NCBI RefSeq assembly: GCF_004217185.1 | Contig: NZ_SHKL01000001.1 | Span: 3,160,001-3,224,000, forward strand | Source: Pseudonocardia sediminis | Lineage (GTDB): Bacteria > Actinomycetota > Actinomycetes > Mycobacteriales > Pseudonocardiaceae | Direction: 5' to 3' | Length of the DNA: 64,000 bases | Shown here: positions 54,317-64,000 of the stretch, in pieces | How the letters are laid out: every line of letters begins with the position of its first letter | Position numbering within the stretch: the first letter of the stretch is position 1 | The notes under the pieces: generated by a model | What the model was told of the DNA's origin: nothing | Database searches by the model: none | What the model saw: the letters and a program-made list of their open reading frames with translations, nothing else | Program-made: the position numbers and the translations under genes

Positions 54317-57300
54317 TCACTCCTCTCGTGGTGTCGCGCCGGCCGGGACGGCCCCGGACTCCGGCGTGGTCTCGGTAGGTGCGTCGGCCGGGGTCGCGTC
54401 GGCCCGGGTTGCGTCGGCACCGTCGAGCACGGCGGGGTTGCCGCCCCAGTACTCGTGCGGGCCGACCTGCTCGCCCTTGAGCAGGAACGAGTCGGCGGCC
54501 AGCCGCGCGCCGTCGCCGATGCTCGTCCCGTAGTGGGCGAAGGCGCGGACGCCGAGGGTGGCGCCGTCGCCGACGTGGACGCGGTCGGACTGGAAGTAGC
54601 CGTCCTCCAGCGAGTGGCACTGGATCACGCTCAGGGCGTTGAGCGTCACGTCGTCGCCGATCGTGACCAGCGACTTCTCCGGCAGGCCCGCGCCGTCGTC
54701 GAACACCCGGCGGCCGATCTTCAGGCCCGCGATCCGGTTGACGACGTTGGCGAACGGGGTGCCCGGCAGCGGGGCGCGGACGTAGAACTTCCACAGCCGC
54801 TCGTGGTGCCAGAAGTAGCGGTCGTAGATCGTGCAGTAGCGCGGCGACAGCGACCGGAAGCCGAGCACCGCCCGCTCCAGCAGGGCGGACCAGGTGACGA
54901 GCAGGAGCGGGCCGACGAGCACCGCGCCGGCCAGCGCGAACAGGCCCAGGGTCGGCCACAGCGCGGCCGCGGCGGCGAAGGGCAGCAGCGCGAGGACGAT
55001 CCCGAGCGCGCGCAGCAGCAGCACCACGGCGACCGTGCCGGCGTTGTAGAGGTTCTTGGCGCGCAGCTTCCGGGTCAGCTCATCGCCCTCGGGGAAGCGT
55101 GCCTCGTCGGTCTCGCGGCTCATGCTGTTCCGCGAGATCTCGAACGGCGGCGAGCCGAGGAGACCGACATCGTGCCGCACCGGCCCGTCCATCGGGATCA
55201 TGGCCTTGGTCGCGAGCAGGACGTTGTCCCCGGTGCGGGCACCGGCGGGGAAGTGCACGTCGTTGCCGACGAAGTTGTTCGCCCCGAGCGCGACCGGTCG
55301 CGCGGTGAACGAGTCGTGCGAGTAGTCGACGTTCATCACCCGCAGCCCGTCGGACACCATCGTCCCGGTGCCGATGGTCGTCAGGCCGGGGGAGTCCTGG
55401 CGCAGCTGGGTGCCGAAGTTCGAGCCGGTCTGCTGCAGCTGCGACAGGTCGTAGCCCATCCCGCGCAGGTAGCCGGTGATGAACGAGCTGTCGCCGAGCA
55501 GCAGCACCAGGAACCGGTTGTTGCTCAGCAGGGTCTGCAGCTGCTGCACGAGGTGGTGCGCGCCGTGCAGCGGGTAGGTCTTCTCCGGGGTGATCGCGAC
55601 CGCGGCCAGACGCGGCAGCAGCATCACCGCGAGCAGCAGGATCACGATGAGCGCGACGTAGATCCCCGCGACGATCGCGGCACCGACGGCGTAGGGCGTC
55701 CAGCTCGTGACCCCGCCGGCGGCGCTCAGCCCCAGGGCCGAGGCGATCGCCGGCCCGACCTCGCGGTAGAGGACCACGACGACGGCGAGTACGAGGGCCA
55801 CGACGCCGACGACGGCCGCGAGCAGTGCGGCGCTGTAGGCCGTGGCCCGGACGCGACCGGAACCCGAGGTGGGCACGGTCCGGTAGTCCGTGGTCGCCGG
55901 CTCGGCGGGGGAGCCGTGGAAGGTCCGCCCGGCCGGGACGGAGCGCCCCGGGTGCAGCGCCGAGCTGTGCCCGAGCTGGGCTCCGTCGCCCATCGACGTG
56001 CCGACGTCGAGCACGCTGCCCTCGCCGACCCAGCAGTCGTCACCGAGCTCCACCGGCCCGGTCTCCAGGCGGCCACCGACGACGCGGTAGCCGCGCATCA
56101 TGACCTCCTGGTTGACGAGCGTGCGCTCGCCGATCCGCAGCAGGTCGGTCACCACCGGCACGTCGCGCGTCAGCACGACGGCGCCGCGCCCGACCTTCGC
56201 GCCGAGCGCGCGCAGGTAGAGGTTGTAGAGCGGCGACCCGGCGAACAGCGTCATCGGGCTGATCCGCACCAGCGTGGTGACCAGCCAGAACCGCAGGTAG
56301 CGCCCGCTCCAGACCGGGAACGACGTCTGCTTCCAGCGGCCCATCAGCAGCCACTTGGCGGCCACCGGCAGGACACACAGCGCGACGAACACGCCCACGC
56401 CGGCCAGCGCCGCGCGGCCACCCACGGAGAGCCAGTCGGTCCCGGCCGCGGACCAGCGGTAGCCCTGGGTCAGGACGAACGCGCTCACCAGCGCGAACAG
56501 GGCCAGCAGCACCGCCTGTGCGGCGCCGGTCAGGACGTAGCCGACCGAGCTGGTGCGCGGCACCGGCAGGTCGGTCGTCGACGGGGCCGCGGTGGCCTCG
56601 CCGAGGTTCGCGGCGAGGTCGCGGACGGTCGGGTGACGGTAGACGTCGCGCGCGGACACCGAGGGCAGGTCCGGGCGGGCCCGGACCTTGGCGGCGAAGC
56701 CGGCCATCAGCAGCGACGTGGCGCCGAGCTCGTCGAAGAAGTGCCCGGTCACCGACACCCGGTCGGCGCCGAGGGTCTCGGCCAGGACCTCGGCCAGCGC
56801 GCGCTCGACGTCGTTCTCCGCCTCGACGTGCGGGCCGCCGGAGGTCAGCCGGCCACCCGTCGGGGCGGGCAGGTTCTTGCGGTCGGCCTTGTCGCTGGTG
56901 GTCAGCGGGATCGTGTCGAGGGGTTCGAGGTAGGCCGGGACCATGTAGGCGGGCAGCCGCTCGCGCAGGTGCTCCTGCACGACGCCGGGCTCCGGTGCGG
57001 TCGCGTCGCGGCGCGCGCTGTAATACCCGACGAGCTCCTTCGTCCCGGGCTGCGGTTCGTAGGTGTCGACGACGGCCTGGGCCACCCCGTCCACGGCGAG
57101 CAGCACCGACTCGATCTCACCGATCTCGATGCGGTACCCGCGTATTTTCACCTGGAGGTCGATCCGGCCCTGGTATTCGATTTCTCCGGCGTCGTCCACC
57201 CGGCCGAGGTCGCCGGTGCGATAGATCCGCCCCGACGGGTTGGCCGGGAGGTCCAGGAAGTCCGGGATGAACGACTCGCGGGTCTTCTCCTCGCGGTTGA

Positions 57301-58525
57301 GGTACTCCCGCGCGAGCCCGACACCGGCGATGCCGATCTCCCCGGTCTCCCCGAGCGGCAGGGCCCGGTTCGGGTCCTCGGGGTCCAGGATCACGATCAT
57401 GTAGGTGGGAAGCGGCTTCCCGATCGTCACCGCGCGGTCCGGGTGCAGCTCGGTCCAGGTCGCGGTGACGGTGGCCTCGGTCGGGCCGTAGACGTTGAGG
57501 AAGCGCCGGTCCTCGCGGTGCCAGCGCTGCACCAGGTGCTGCGGGCAGGCCTCACCGGAGACCAGCAGGAACCGCAGGTCCTCCACGTCGTCGTCGAGCG
57601 TGGCCAGCAGCGTCGGCACGCAGCACATGGCGGTGACGCCACGCGAGGTGAGGAAGTCGTGCAGGTCCGGGCCGAGCAGCGAGACCCCGGCCGGCTTCGG
57701 GACCAGCGTCGCGCCGGCCATCCACGGCACCCAGATCTCCTCGACCGAGAAGTCGAAGGCGATCGTCAGGCCCTGGTACATCCGGTCGTCGCCGGTGATG
57801 CCGTAGACGTCGCCGGCGACCCGGACGAAGTTGCAGATGCTCGGGTGCTCGACGGCCACGCCCTTGGGGCGCCCGGTCGAACCCGAGGTGTAGATGATGT
57901 AGGCCAGCTCGTCGGCCGGGTCCTCGCGCCTCTCCGGCACGAGCCGGTCGGAGTCCTGGCGCAGGATCCGGTCGGCCTCCTCCCAGGTGCGCACGACGGC
58001 GACGCCGCGCTCCCGGGTGGTCTCGGCGAGCCCCTCGACCTGGTCCAGGGCGGACCCCGACGTCAGCAGCATGGTGGCCGCCGAGTCCTCGAGGATGTAG
58101 CTGATCCGGTCCGGCGGGAAGCCGACGTCGACGGGCACGAACGCCGCGTCGATCTTCAGGACGGCCAGCATGCCGACGTAGGAACCGACCGCCTGGTCGA
58201 AGAGCAGGGCGATCCGGTCGCCGGGGCGCGCGCCACGCTCGAGCAGGTGGCGCCCGAGGCGGTTCGCCCAGGCGTCGAGCTCGGCGTAGGTCAGCTGCTG
58301 CTCGCCGGTGTCGACGGCGACCGAGTCCGCATGCGTCTCGCACACCTGCTCGAAGAGGTGGACGAGCCGTTCTCCGGAGTGGGTCCGGGGTGGTTCGGGA
58401 ATGCTGCCCGCGGTCAGCACGAGAGTCGGATCGATCTCGGCGGCCGGACCGGGGGGTGCGGTCCCGATATCGCCGCGTGTGACCACTCGGTCACCCGCGG
58501 AACCCCTGCGCAGTACGTCGGACAT
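54317..58525 (-). CDS. Pls/PosA-type membrane nonribosomal peptide synthetase
   Basis: A 1402-residue single-module synthetase without condensation or thioesterase domain. Adenylation domain about 55-555: YTSGSTGRPKG (212-222), FDFSVEE (257-263), NVYGPTEATV (344-353), YRTGDLGR (435-442), K546 in SDKADRK. Carrier domain 570-640 with the phosphopantetheine serine in LGATSLL (S604). The rest has six membrane helices (first about 662-687) around three hexapeptide-repeat-type soluble parts, the layout of epsilon-poly-lysine synthetase Pls and polyornithine-type PosA (TIGR02353 terminal domain). Hand alignment gives pocket residues Asp at 235 and Glu at 239 (GrsA numbering), which suggests a basic amino acid. 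The product is unknown. Confidence 0.9.
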   Translation of the reverse strand: MSDVLRRGSAGDRVVTRGDIGTAPPGPAAEIDPTLVLTAGSIPEPPRTHSGERLVHLFEQVCETHADSVAVDTGEQQLTYAELDAWANRLGRHLLERGARPGDRIALLFDQAVGSYVGMLAVLKIDAAFVPVDVGFPPDRISYILEDSAATMLLTSGSALDQVEGLAETTRERGVAVVRTWEEADRILRQDSDRLVPERREDPADELAYIIYTSGSTGRPKGVAVEHPSICNFVRVAGDVYGITGDDRMYQGLTIAFDFSVEEIWVPWMAGATLVPKPAGVSLLGPDLHDFLTSRGVTAMCCVPTLLATLDDDVEDLRFLLVSGEACPQHLVQRWHREDRRFLNVYGPTEATVTATWTELHPDRAVTIGKPLPTYMIVILDPEDPNRALPLGETGEIGIAGVGLAREYLNREEKTRESFIPDFLDLPANPSGRIYRTGDLGRVDDAGEIEYQGRIDLQVKIRGYRIEIGEIESVLLAVDGVAQAVVDTYEPQPGTKELVGYYSARRDATAPEPGVVQEHLRERLPAYMVPAYLEPLDTIPLTTSDKADRKNLPAPTGGRLTSGGPHVEAENDVERALAEVLAETLGADRVSVTGHFFDELGATSLLMAGFAAKVRARPDLPSVSARDVYRHPTVRDLAANLGEATAAPSTTDLPVPRTSSVGYVLTGAAQAVLLALFALVSAFVLTQGYRWSAAGTDWLSVGGRAALAGVGVFVALCVLPVAAKWLLMGRWKQTSFPVWSGRYLRFWLVTTLVRISPMTLFAGSPLYNLYLRALGAKVGRGAVVLTRDVPVVTDLLRIGERTLVNQEVMMRGYRVVGGRLETGPVELGDDCWVGEGSVLDVGTSMGDGAQLGHSSALHPGRSVPAGRTFHGSPAEPATTDYRTVPTSGSGRVRATAYSAALLAAVVGVVALVLAVVVVLYREVGPAIASALGLSAAGGVTSWTPYAVGAAIVAGIYVALIVILLLAVMLLPRLAAVAITPEKTYPLHGAHHLVQQLQTLLSNNRFLVLLLGDSSFITGYLRGMGYDLSQLQQTGSNFGTQLRQDSPGLTTIGTGTMVSDGLRVMNVDYSHDSFTARPVALGANNFVGNDVHFPAGARTGDNVLLATKAMIPMDGPVRHDVGLLGSPPFEISRNSMSRETDEARFPEGDELTRKLRAKNLYNAGTVAVVLLLRALGIVLALLPFAAAAALWPTLGLFALAGAVLVGPLLLVTWSALLERAVLGFRSLSPRYCTIYDRYFWHHERLWKFYVRAPLPGTPFANVVNRIAGLKIGRRVFDDGAGLPEKSLVTIGDDVTLNALSVIQCHSLEDGYFQSDRVHVGDGATLGVRAFAHYGTSIGDGARLAADSFLLKGEQVGPHEYWGGNPAVLDGADATRADATPADAPTETTPESGAVPAGATPREE

Positions 58526-58583
58526 GCTCTACGAATACCCCGCTACCGCCGTGGTGCATTCGCATGTGCAGGGGTGGCGTTCC

Positions 58584-58601
58584 TCACCGCTTGCGCGGTG
58601 A
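58584..58601 (-). promoter_or_regulatory. Small hairpin in the leader region of the synthetase gene
   Basis: TCACCGC-ttgc-GCGGTGA is a perfect 7-bp stem about 60 bases upstream of the synthetase start, in a 280-base gap that is visibly less GC-rich than its neighbours. It may be an operator or leader structure. Confidence 0.35.
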
Positions 58602-58805
58602 ACCATCGCGGTCCGCCGGACGTAGGGAAGCCGGAGACCGATGGCGAATCGTCGTCGATCGCCCTGCGCACCAGGCGGTACGAGCACGGATGAGCCATGT
58701 CAATGTCGGGCCGGAGCGTTTCGGCAGGGTTTCCCGGCGTATCGGCGGGTATGCGGATCACGCGCGGGTTCATCGCGAATTCACCTCGGACCGTGGTGAT
58801 CCGGA

Positions 58806-59528
58806 CTACGTCGTTAAAGGTGCGGTCATCAGTGAGTCGATCAGATCCCGGCCGAGATCGTCGGCCGGATCAGGACACCGGAGATCTGCATTCCGAAACC
58901 ACTCGGGGGGCGCTTCCGGATGTGGTCCGCACACACCGACCATTCCGTCGCCGAACGGTGCCGTGGCCGCGGCGATCGGTCCGTTTCCGTAGCGCGCGAG
59001 AACGTTCACCGTTTCCGCCGAGCGTCGGCGGGGGACGATGTACCCGCCGTCCTGGAAGTACATCTCGCGGGTCTCACCGCGCCAGTGCACGGGCACCAGT
59101 GCCGGCTCGTCCGAGTCGACCAGGGCGCCCTTCGACGAGTAGTACTCGTGGACCCGGCCGGGGAAGAGGTTGAAGAAGCCGGGCTCGGCGAGATACCCGC
59201 CCATGCAGATGCCGAGATAGCGACCGCCGGACGCGACGAACCGCCGGATCGCGCCCTTGTCGCGCCTCTGCCGGCGGAACGCGGACTCGTCGTCGCCGGA
59301 ACCGCCGGGTTGTCCGTAGAGGACGACCCCCGGCAGCTGCAGCGCCTCGCGGACACCGAGCTCGCCCTCCGGGCCGGCCGTGACGACGTCGAAGTTCCAG
59401 GACGAGCCGCGCAGGAGGGCGGCCATCGCGGCGGTGTCGTCGCCGTCGGCGGGGCCGGTGGTCTCGTCCCGGTAGACCACGGCGACCCGCCGGTTCCCAC
59501 CCGTGTCGGGTTCCCGGTTCTGCGGCAC
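58806..59528 (-). CDS. BPL_N (glutamine amidotransferase-like) domain protein
   Basis: A 240-residue member of the BPL_N family (Pfam PF09825), a class I amidotransferase-like fold. It carries RVAVVYRDET, LPGVVLYGQPGG, and a nucleophile elbow GGRYLGICMGGYLAE with a candidate catalytic cysteine; a C-terminal GVCGPHPEAPPEWF gives a possible histidine/glutamate. GAGGAG lies 7-8 bases upstream of the GTG. It precedes the synthetase gene on the same strand with a 280-base gap, so co-regulation is plausible but a single transcript is not certain. The reaction is unknown. Confidence 0.85.
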   Translation of the reverse strand: MPQNREPDTGGNRRVAVVYRDETTGPADGDDTAAMAALLRGSSWNFDVVTAGPEGELGVREALQLPGVVLYGQPGGSGDDESAFRRQRRDKGAIRRFVASGGRYLGICMGGYLAEPGFFNLFPGRVHEYYSSKGALVDSDEPALVPVHWRGETREMYFQDGGYIVPRRRSAETVNVLARYGNGPIAAATAPFGDGMVGVCGPHPEAPPEWFRNADLRCPDPADDLGRDLIDSLMTAPLTT

Positions 59529-59677
59529 TCTCGGCTCCTCGGTGGACGGTCTCGATCTTCTTCCTCTACCCGGCCGTGCGCGGCGGGAATCCCCGGGTCT
59601 GCGATCGACCCCACATCGTCGCCGACGTCACCCGTGCCCCGGGCCACGAGCGCGGCCGTGGTGCTCGACGGGGCCGG

Positions 59678-59691
59678 TAGTGTCCCGGCCC
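59678..59691 (+). promoter_or_regulatory. -10 element of malic enzyme gene
   Basis: TAGTGT (59678-59683) ends 8 bases before the GTG at 59692; no ribosome binding site is seen, so the transcript is probably leaderless. Confidence 0.45.
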
Positions 59692-61098
<1,407 letters not shown>

Positions 61099-61122
61099 CG
61101 TCCCGTCCGTGGCCGGGCCCGG

Positions 61123-61932
61123 TCACGGTGCCGGGGTGATGGACGGCGCCGGTGTCGCCGGCGCCGGGTCCGCGCCCTGCCCGGACGGGGTCAGCAGCAG
61201 GGCCGAGGCGGCGACGGCGGCGAGCAGCGCCGTGCCGACGGCGGTCCGCCGGGGACGTCGCGCGAGGCCCCGTCCGGATCCCTGCCCGGTCCCCGGCCGG
61301 GATCCCGGTCCGGGCCCCGGTGGTGTCCCGTGGGCCGGGGGCCGTCCGACGGCGTCGGTGAACGCGCGGACGGCGTCGTCGACCGCGCCGGCGTCGGGCG
61401 GCGGGGTTTCGCCCAGGACCGTCCGGAGCCGGTCCGCGGCCGCGCCGATCCCGGCCTGCTCGACGGTCACGGCGACGGGCCGGCCGAGCCGGTGCACGGG
61501 TACCCCGTACGCGACCGCCAGCCCGGCGCGGACGTCCTCGGACAGCGCCGGGCCGCAGAACAGTGCGACGGGCCGGCCGGTACCGGCACGCCATCCCCTC
61601 TCGCCCTCGACCACGGTGCCCCACATCGCGACGCACCCGAGCAGCGTCGCGCCCCCGAACCCGACGCCGCCGACGTCCGCGGGGTCCCGCGCGGCGTAGA
61701 GCCCGCAGGTGCACGACGGCTCGGGCGCGGGATGGCCGCGCAGCTCGCACCGGGCCTCCAGCGCCGCGCCGGCCGGCCAGTCGGTGGAGACCTTGACCGG
61801 GGACCGAAGCCGGACCGCACCGGGGTGGACCGGGCCGGGACGGACCGGGCCGCGGTGGGCGGCGGGGCCGGGGTCGCGGACCTGCCAGGTCCGCCAGCCG
61901 ACGACGACGCCCGCGACGTCCGGGGCGGTCAC
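61123..61932 (-). CDS. Unknown protein with cysteine-rich N-domain and C-terminal membrane helix
   Basis: A 269-residue protein. The N-terminus carries GWRTWQV, LRSPVKVSTDWPAGAALEARCELRGHPAPEPSCTCGLYAAR (Cys and His residues that could bind a metal) and GWRAGTGRPVALFC. A Pro/Gly-rich linker (about 195-225) leads to a single hydrophobic segment AVGTALLAAVAASALLL near the C-terminus. This GWR.W...C..H.aP...C.CGlYA pattern recurs in actinobacterial proteins of unknown function, as I recall it. Its GTG lies 7 bases after the 57-codon gene upstream, so the two form an operon. Confidence 0.6.
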   Translation of the reverse strand: MTAPDVAGVVVGWRTWQVRDPGPAAHRGPVRPGPVHPGAVRLRSPVKVSTDWPAGAALEARCELRGHPAPEPSCTCGLYAARDPADVGGVGFGGATLLGCVAMWGTVVEGERGWRAGTGRPVALFCGPALSEDVRAGLAVAYGVPVHRLGRPVAVTVEQAGIGAAADRLRTVLGETPPPDAGAVDDAVRAFTDAVGRPPAHGTPPGPGPGSRPGTGQGSGRGLARRPRRTAVGTALLAAVAASALLLTPSGQGADPAPATPAPSITPAP

Positions 61933-61939
61933 CCTCGGA

Positions 61940-62113
61940 TCACCCGCCGAGGCGGACCGGTGGGGTGGCCTGGTCGGCGTCGACCTCCACCGGTGGTTCC
62001 TGCCGGGCCTCCGCTACGCGCCGTGCGCTCTCCACCGTCGCCGGGTCGGGGCCGGGCACCGGGCCGACGACGGGTTCGGCCCGGAACACCCGGATGGTGC
62101 GTCCGATGTTCAT
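61940..62113 (-). CDS. Small 57-residue protein upstream of the cysteine-rich gene
   Basis: A short frame starting ATG at 62113, with AGGGGG 5 bases before it, encodes NIGRTIRVFRAEPVVGPVPGP, a helical DPATVESARRVAEARQEPPVEV and a Pro-rich end. Codons nearly all end in G or C, and the TGA lies 7 bases before the next gene's GTG, as in a coupled operon. No family is recognised. Length, ribosome binding site and spacing support it as real. Confidence 0.6.
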   Translation of the reverse strand: MNIGRTIRVFRAEPVVGPVPGPDPATVESARRVAEARQEPPVEVDADQATPPVRLGG

Positions 62114-62137
62114 GTCGCCCCCTGCTGCTCCGGTGGC

Positions 62138-62155
62138 CGGCGGGTGGACCCGCCG
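62138..62155. promoter_or_regulatory. Small perfect hairpin upstream of the 57-residue gene
   Basis: CGGCGGGT-gg-ACCCGCCG is a perfect 8-bp dyad in the divergent gap between this minus-strand operon and pdxT. It may be an operator; the 2-base centre makes a DNA site more likely than an RNA loop. Confidence 0.35.
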
Positions 62156-62252
62156 ACGTCACCAGGATCCGGCGCGGACGGGGGTGGGGGAACCGCCGGA
62201 CGGTGCCGCGGGTCACCTCCGTACGGGCGGTTACCGCAGGTAGGACGCGGGT

Positions 62253-62264
62253 TAGGCTCGACCC
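62253..62264 (+). promoter_or_regulatory. Promoter of leaderless pdxT
   Basis: TAGGCT (62253-62258) ends 6 bases before the ATG at 62265; TTACCG at 62231-62236 could be the -35 (16-bp spacer). pdxT therefore has its own promoter, as expected for a gene separated from pdxS. Confidence 0.5.
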
Positions 62265-62894
62265 ATGACGTCCCCGACCGTCGGAGTGCTGGCCCTGCAG
62301 GGCAACGTGCGTGAGCACCTGGACGCGCTGACCGCGTGCGGGGCGCGTCCGGTGCCGGTGCGCCGCGAGTCCGAGCTCGACGCCGTCGACGGGCTGATCC
62401 TGCCCGGCGGTGAGTCGACCACGATGAGCAAGCTGCTCGACGTGTTCGAGCTCCTGGAGCCGCTGCGCGCCCGGCTCGGTGCGGGGATGCCGGCCTACGG
62501 CTCGTGCGCCGGGATGATCCTGCTCGCCGACCGGATCCTCGACGGGCGCTCCGACCAGCACCAGCTCGGCGGACTCGACGTCGTCGTGCGGCGCAACGCG
62601 TTCGGACGGCAGGTGGACTCGTTCGAGACCGACCTGGACTTCCGCGGCCTCGACGGTGGCCCGGTGCACGCGGTGTTCATCCGGGCCCCGTGGGTGGAGA
62701 AGACCGGCAGCGACGTCGAGGTGCTCGCAAGCGTCCCGCACGTCACCAGCATGGGCGAGGACCCCGGCGCCGCGGCCGGACGCCCCGTCGCCGTCCGTCA
62801 GGGCCCGGTCCTGGCCACCTCGTTCCACCCGGAGCTCACCGGCGACCGCCGCGTGCACGGCCTGTTCGTCGACATGGTCCGCACCTCGGCCTGA
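62265..62894 (+). CDS. pdxT: Pyridoxal 5'-phosphate synthase glutaminase subunit
   Basis: Class I glutaminase of 209 residues that supplies ammonia to Pdx[33 protein letters not shown], the nucleophile elbow [13 protein letters not shown] (Cys), FIRAPWVEK and [13 protein letters not shown] (catalytic His and Glu) are all present. It stands alone here, about 22 kb from pdxS, with its own leaderless promoter. Its 3' end carries a 17-bp duplication. Confidence 0.95.
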   Translation: MTSPTVGVLALQGNVREHLDALTACGARPVPVRRESELDAVDGLILPGGESTTMSKLLDVFELLEPLRARLGAGMPAYGSCAGMILLADRILDGRSDQHQLGGLDVVVRRNAFGRQVDSFETDLDFRGLDGGPVHAVFIRAPWVEKTGSDVEVLASVPHVTSMGEDPGAAAGRPVAVRQGPVLATSFHPELTGDRRVHGLFVDMVRTSA

Positions 62895-62912
62895 TCCGCA
62901 CCTCCGCCTGAT
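62879..62912. repeat. 17-bp tandem duplication at the pdxT stop codon
   Basis: CCGCACCTCGGCCTGAT (62879-62895) is followed directly by CCGCACCTCCGCCTGAT (62896-62912), one mismatch. The first copy holds the pdxT stop codon; the second repeats it outside the gene. Confidence 0.8.
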
Positions 62913-62943
62913 CCGCCCCGCCGGCCTCGGTGGGGCGGCGCGG

Positions 62944-64000
62944 TCAGGAGGCCTTCTCGTCCAGGCGGTAGCGGATCAGGCGCGAGCTGTTGCCGACGAC
63001 GGCGACGCTGGACGCGTTGTGCAGGATCGCCGCCACCACCGGCGACAGCGCGCCCCCGGCGGAGACCAGCAGCCCGGCCGCGTTGACCGCGATCGACATC
63101 CCGTAGTTCTGCCGGATCAGCGTGATGCTCCGGCGTCCGAGGTCGCGCAGCTCCAGCAGGGCCCGCAGGTCGTCCGCGGCCAGGGCGACGTCGGCGGTCT
63201 CGACGGCGACGTCGGTGCCGGCCACGCCCATCGCGATGCCGATGTCGGCCAGGGCCAGCGCGGGGGCGTCGTTCGTGCCGTCCCCGATCATCGCCACGGT
63301 GTAGCCGTCCTCGCGCAGGCTCCGCACGACGTCCTGCTTCTCCTCCGGCATGACCTGCGCGCGGTACTCGTCGATGCCCAGCTCCTCGGCGACCGCGGCG
63401 GCCGTCGCCGGGTGGTCCCCGGTGAGCAGCACGATCCGCTTTACGCCGTCGGCGCGCAGGGCGTCGAGCACCTCGCGGGACTCGGCCCGCACGGTGTCGC
63501 GCAGCGAGACGAGGCCGACCAGCGTGCCGTCGACGGCCAGGAGCAGCGGCGTCTCGGTGTCCTTGCGCAGGCGACGCACCCAGTCCGCGGCCTTACGGCT
63601 GACCGGGACCTTCTGCTTGCGCAGCAGCTCGACGCTGCCGATCAGCAGGACCCGGCCGTCGGACTGCACGCGCATGCCCTGCCCGAGCAGCACCTCGCAC
63701 TCCTCGTGCGGCGGGATCTCGATCCGGCGCTCCTCGGTGGAGCGGATCACGGCCTGGGCCAGCGGGTGCCGGGAGTGGATCTCGGAGCTGGCCGCGTAGG
63801 CGAGCACCTGCTCCGGCGACCACGCGTCGTCGAAGGAGATCACGTTCGTGACGACGGGGCGGCCGAGGGTGAGCGTGCCGGTCTTGTCGAACACGATCGC
63901 GTCGACCCGGCCGGCGGCCTCCAGGTGCGCGCCACCCTTGATCAGGATGCCGCGGCGGGCACCGTTGCCGATCGCGGCGCTGATCGCGGTCGGTGTGGAG
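62944..64000 (-). CDS. ctpC: CtpC-like P1B-type metal ATPase (5' partial)
   Basis: C-terminal 351 residues of a heavy-metal P-type ATPase; the start lies beyond the right edge. Visible: STPTAISAAIGNGARRGILIKGG (end of the metal-transport helix region), the phosphorylation motif DKTGTLTLG, the P1B histidine-proline loop SEIHSRHPLAQAV, TGDHP, MIGDGTNDAPALALADIGIAMG, and a C-terminal NASSVAVVGNSSRLIRYRLD. These segments closely match mycobacterial CtpC, linked to manganese or zinc handling. The CPC-type metal site itself is outside the window, so metal choice is inferred. Confidence 0.9.
   Translation of the reverse strand, partial: STPTAISAAIGNGARRGILIKGGAHLEAAGRVDAIVFDKTGTLTLGRPVVTNVISFDDAWSPEQVLAYAASSEIHSRHPLAQAVIRSTEERRIEIPPHEECEVLLGQGMRVQSDGRVLLIGSVELLRKQKVPVSRKAADWVRRLRKDTETPLLLAVDGTLVGLVSLRDTVRAESREVLDALRADGVKRIVLLTGDHPATAAAVAEELGIDEYRAQVMPEEKQDVVRSLREDGYTVAMIGDGTNDAPALALADIGIAMGVAGTDVAVETADVALAADDLRALLELRDLGRRSITLIRQNYGMSIAVNAAGLLVSAGGALSPVVAAILHNASSVAVVGNSSRLIRYRLDEKAS

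Noticed and set aside
54248..58693. Very long plus-strand open frame opposite the Pls-like synthetase
   Set aside because: It is the antisense shadow of a GC-rich gene: low-complexity Arg/Gly/Asp-rich translation, no domain, while the minus strand encodes complete A, T and membrane domains.

Overview
The window is high-GC actinobacterial chromosome (well above 70 % GC by eye, GTG starts frequent, strong third-position GC bias), most likely Pseudonocardia or another Pseudonocardiaceae. Supporting signs are the phosphatidylinositol-mannoside (PIM) gene cluster, mycothiol-type DinB enzymes, F420-type LLM and PPOX oxidoreductases, two NDMA-dependent alcohol dehydrogenases of the mycofactocin-associated family, an LpqY-SugABC-like sugar transporter and many apparently leaderless genes with a -10 hexamer 6-8 bases before the start codon. 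I see no tRNA, rRNA, CRISPR array, insertion sequence or prophage.

Layout. 1-8500: end of a phosphotransferase/DUF6285 fusion, two tandem alcohol dehydrogenases, a membrane dipeptidase, small metabolic genes, and a MerR gene with a textbook 19-bp spacer promoter. 8.5-16 kb: a class A penicillin-binding protein, a frameshifted DinB-like gene, and a SWIM/SNF2 helicase pair. 16-19.6 kb: an ArsR-SRPBCC operon with twin operators, then an AbiEi/DUF559-like nuclease-fold gene embedded in a cluster of short repeats. 19.6-27 kb: small metabolic and regulator genes (pirin, SMP-30, AraC, TipAS-type MerR, LysE with its LysG/ArgP regulator). 27-31 kb: a second class A PBP with an extraordinary ~600-residue disordered cytoplasmic tail. 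33-40 kb: the conserved thrS-HIT-pgsA-patA-pimA-(LemA-like)-pdxS run. 40-62 kb: accessory block holding a GH16 protein, azlCD, a GH13/LpqY-SugABC operon with a LacI regulator, a Pls/PosA-type membrane nonribosomal peptide synthetase operon and an ACT-domain malic enzyme. 62-64 kb: pdxT and the 3' part of a CtpC-like P1B ATPase.

How genes work together. pgsA, patA and pimA make phosphatidylinositol and its first mannosylated, acylated forms. pdxS and pdxT form the two-subunit PLP synthase but are separated here by about 22 kb; in Mycobacterium tuberculosis only one gene lies between them. The sugar operon (alpha-glucosidase, lipoprotein, two permeases, ATPase) reads leftward, with a consensus LacI operator before its first gene and another just before the divergent lacI gene. 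The Pls-like synthetase lies between a BPL_N-family protein and a small DUF2267 protein on the same strand and is the best candidate for an uncharacterised product pathway, possibly a cationic homo-poly(amino acid).

Non-coding signals of note are a three-copy 42-bp palindrome, a roughly seven-copy GCGATGGTGCGTCG motif around 17-18.6 kb, and short duplications that overlap gene stop codons at four loci.
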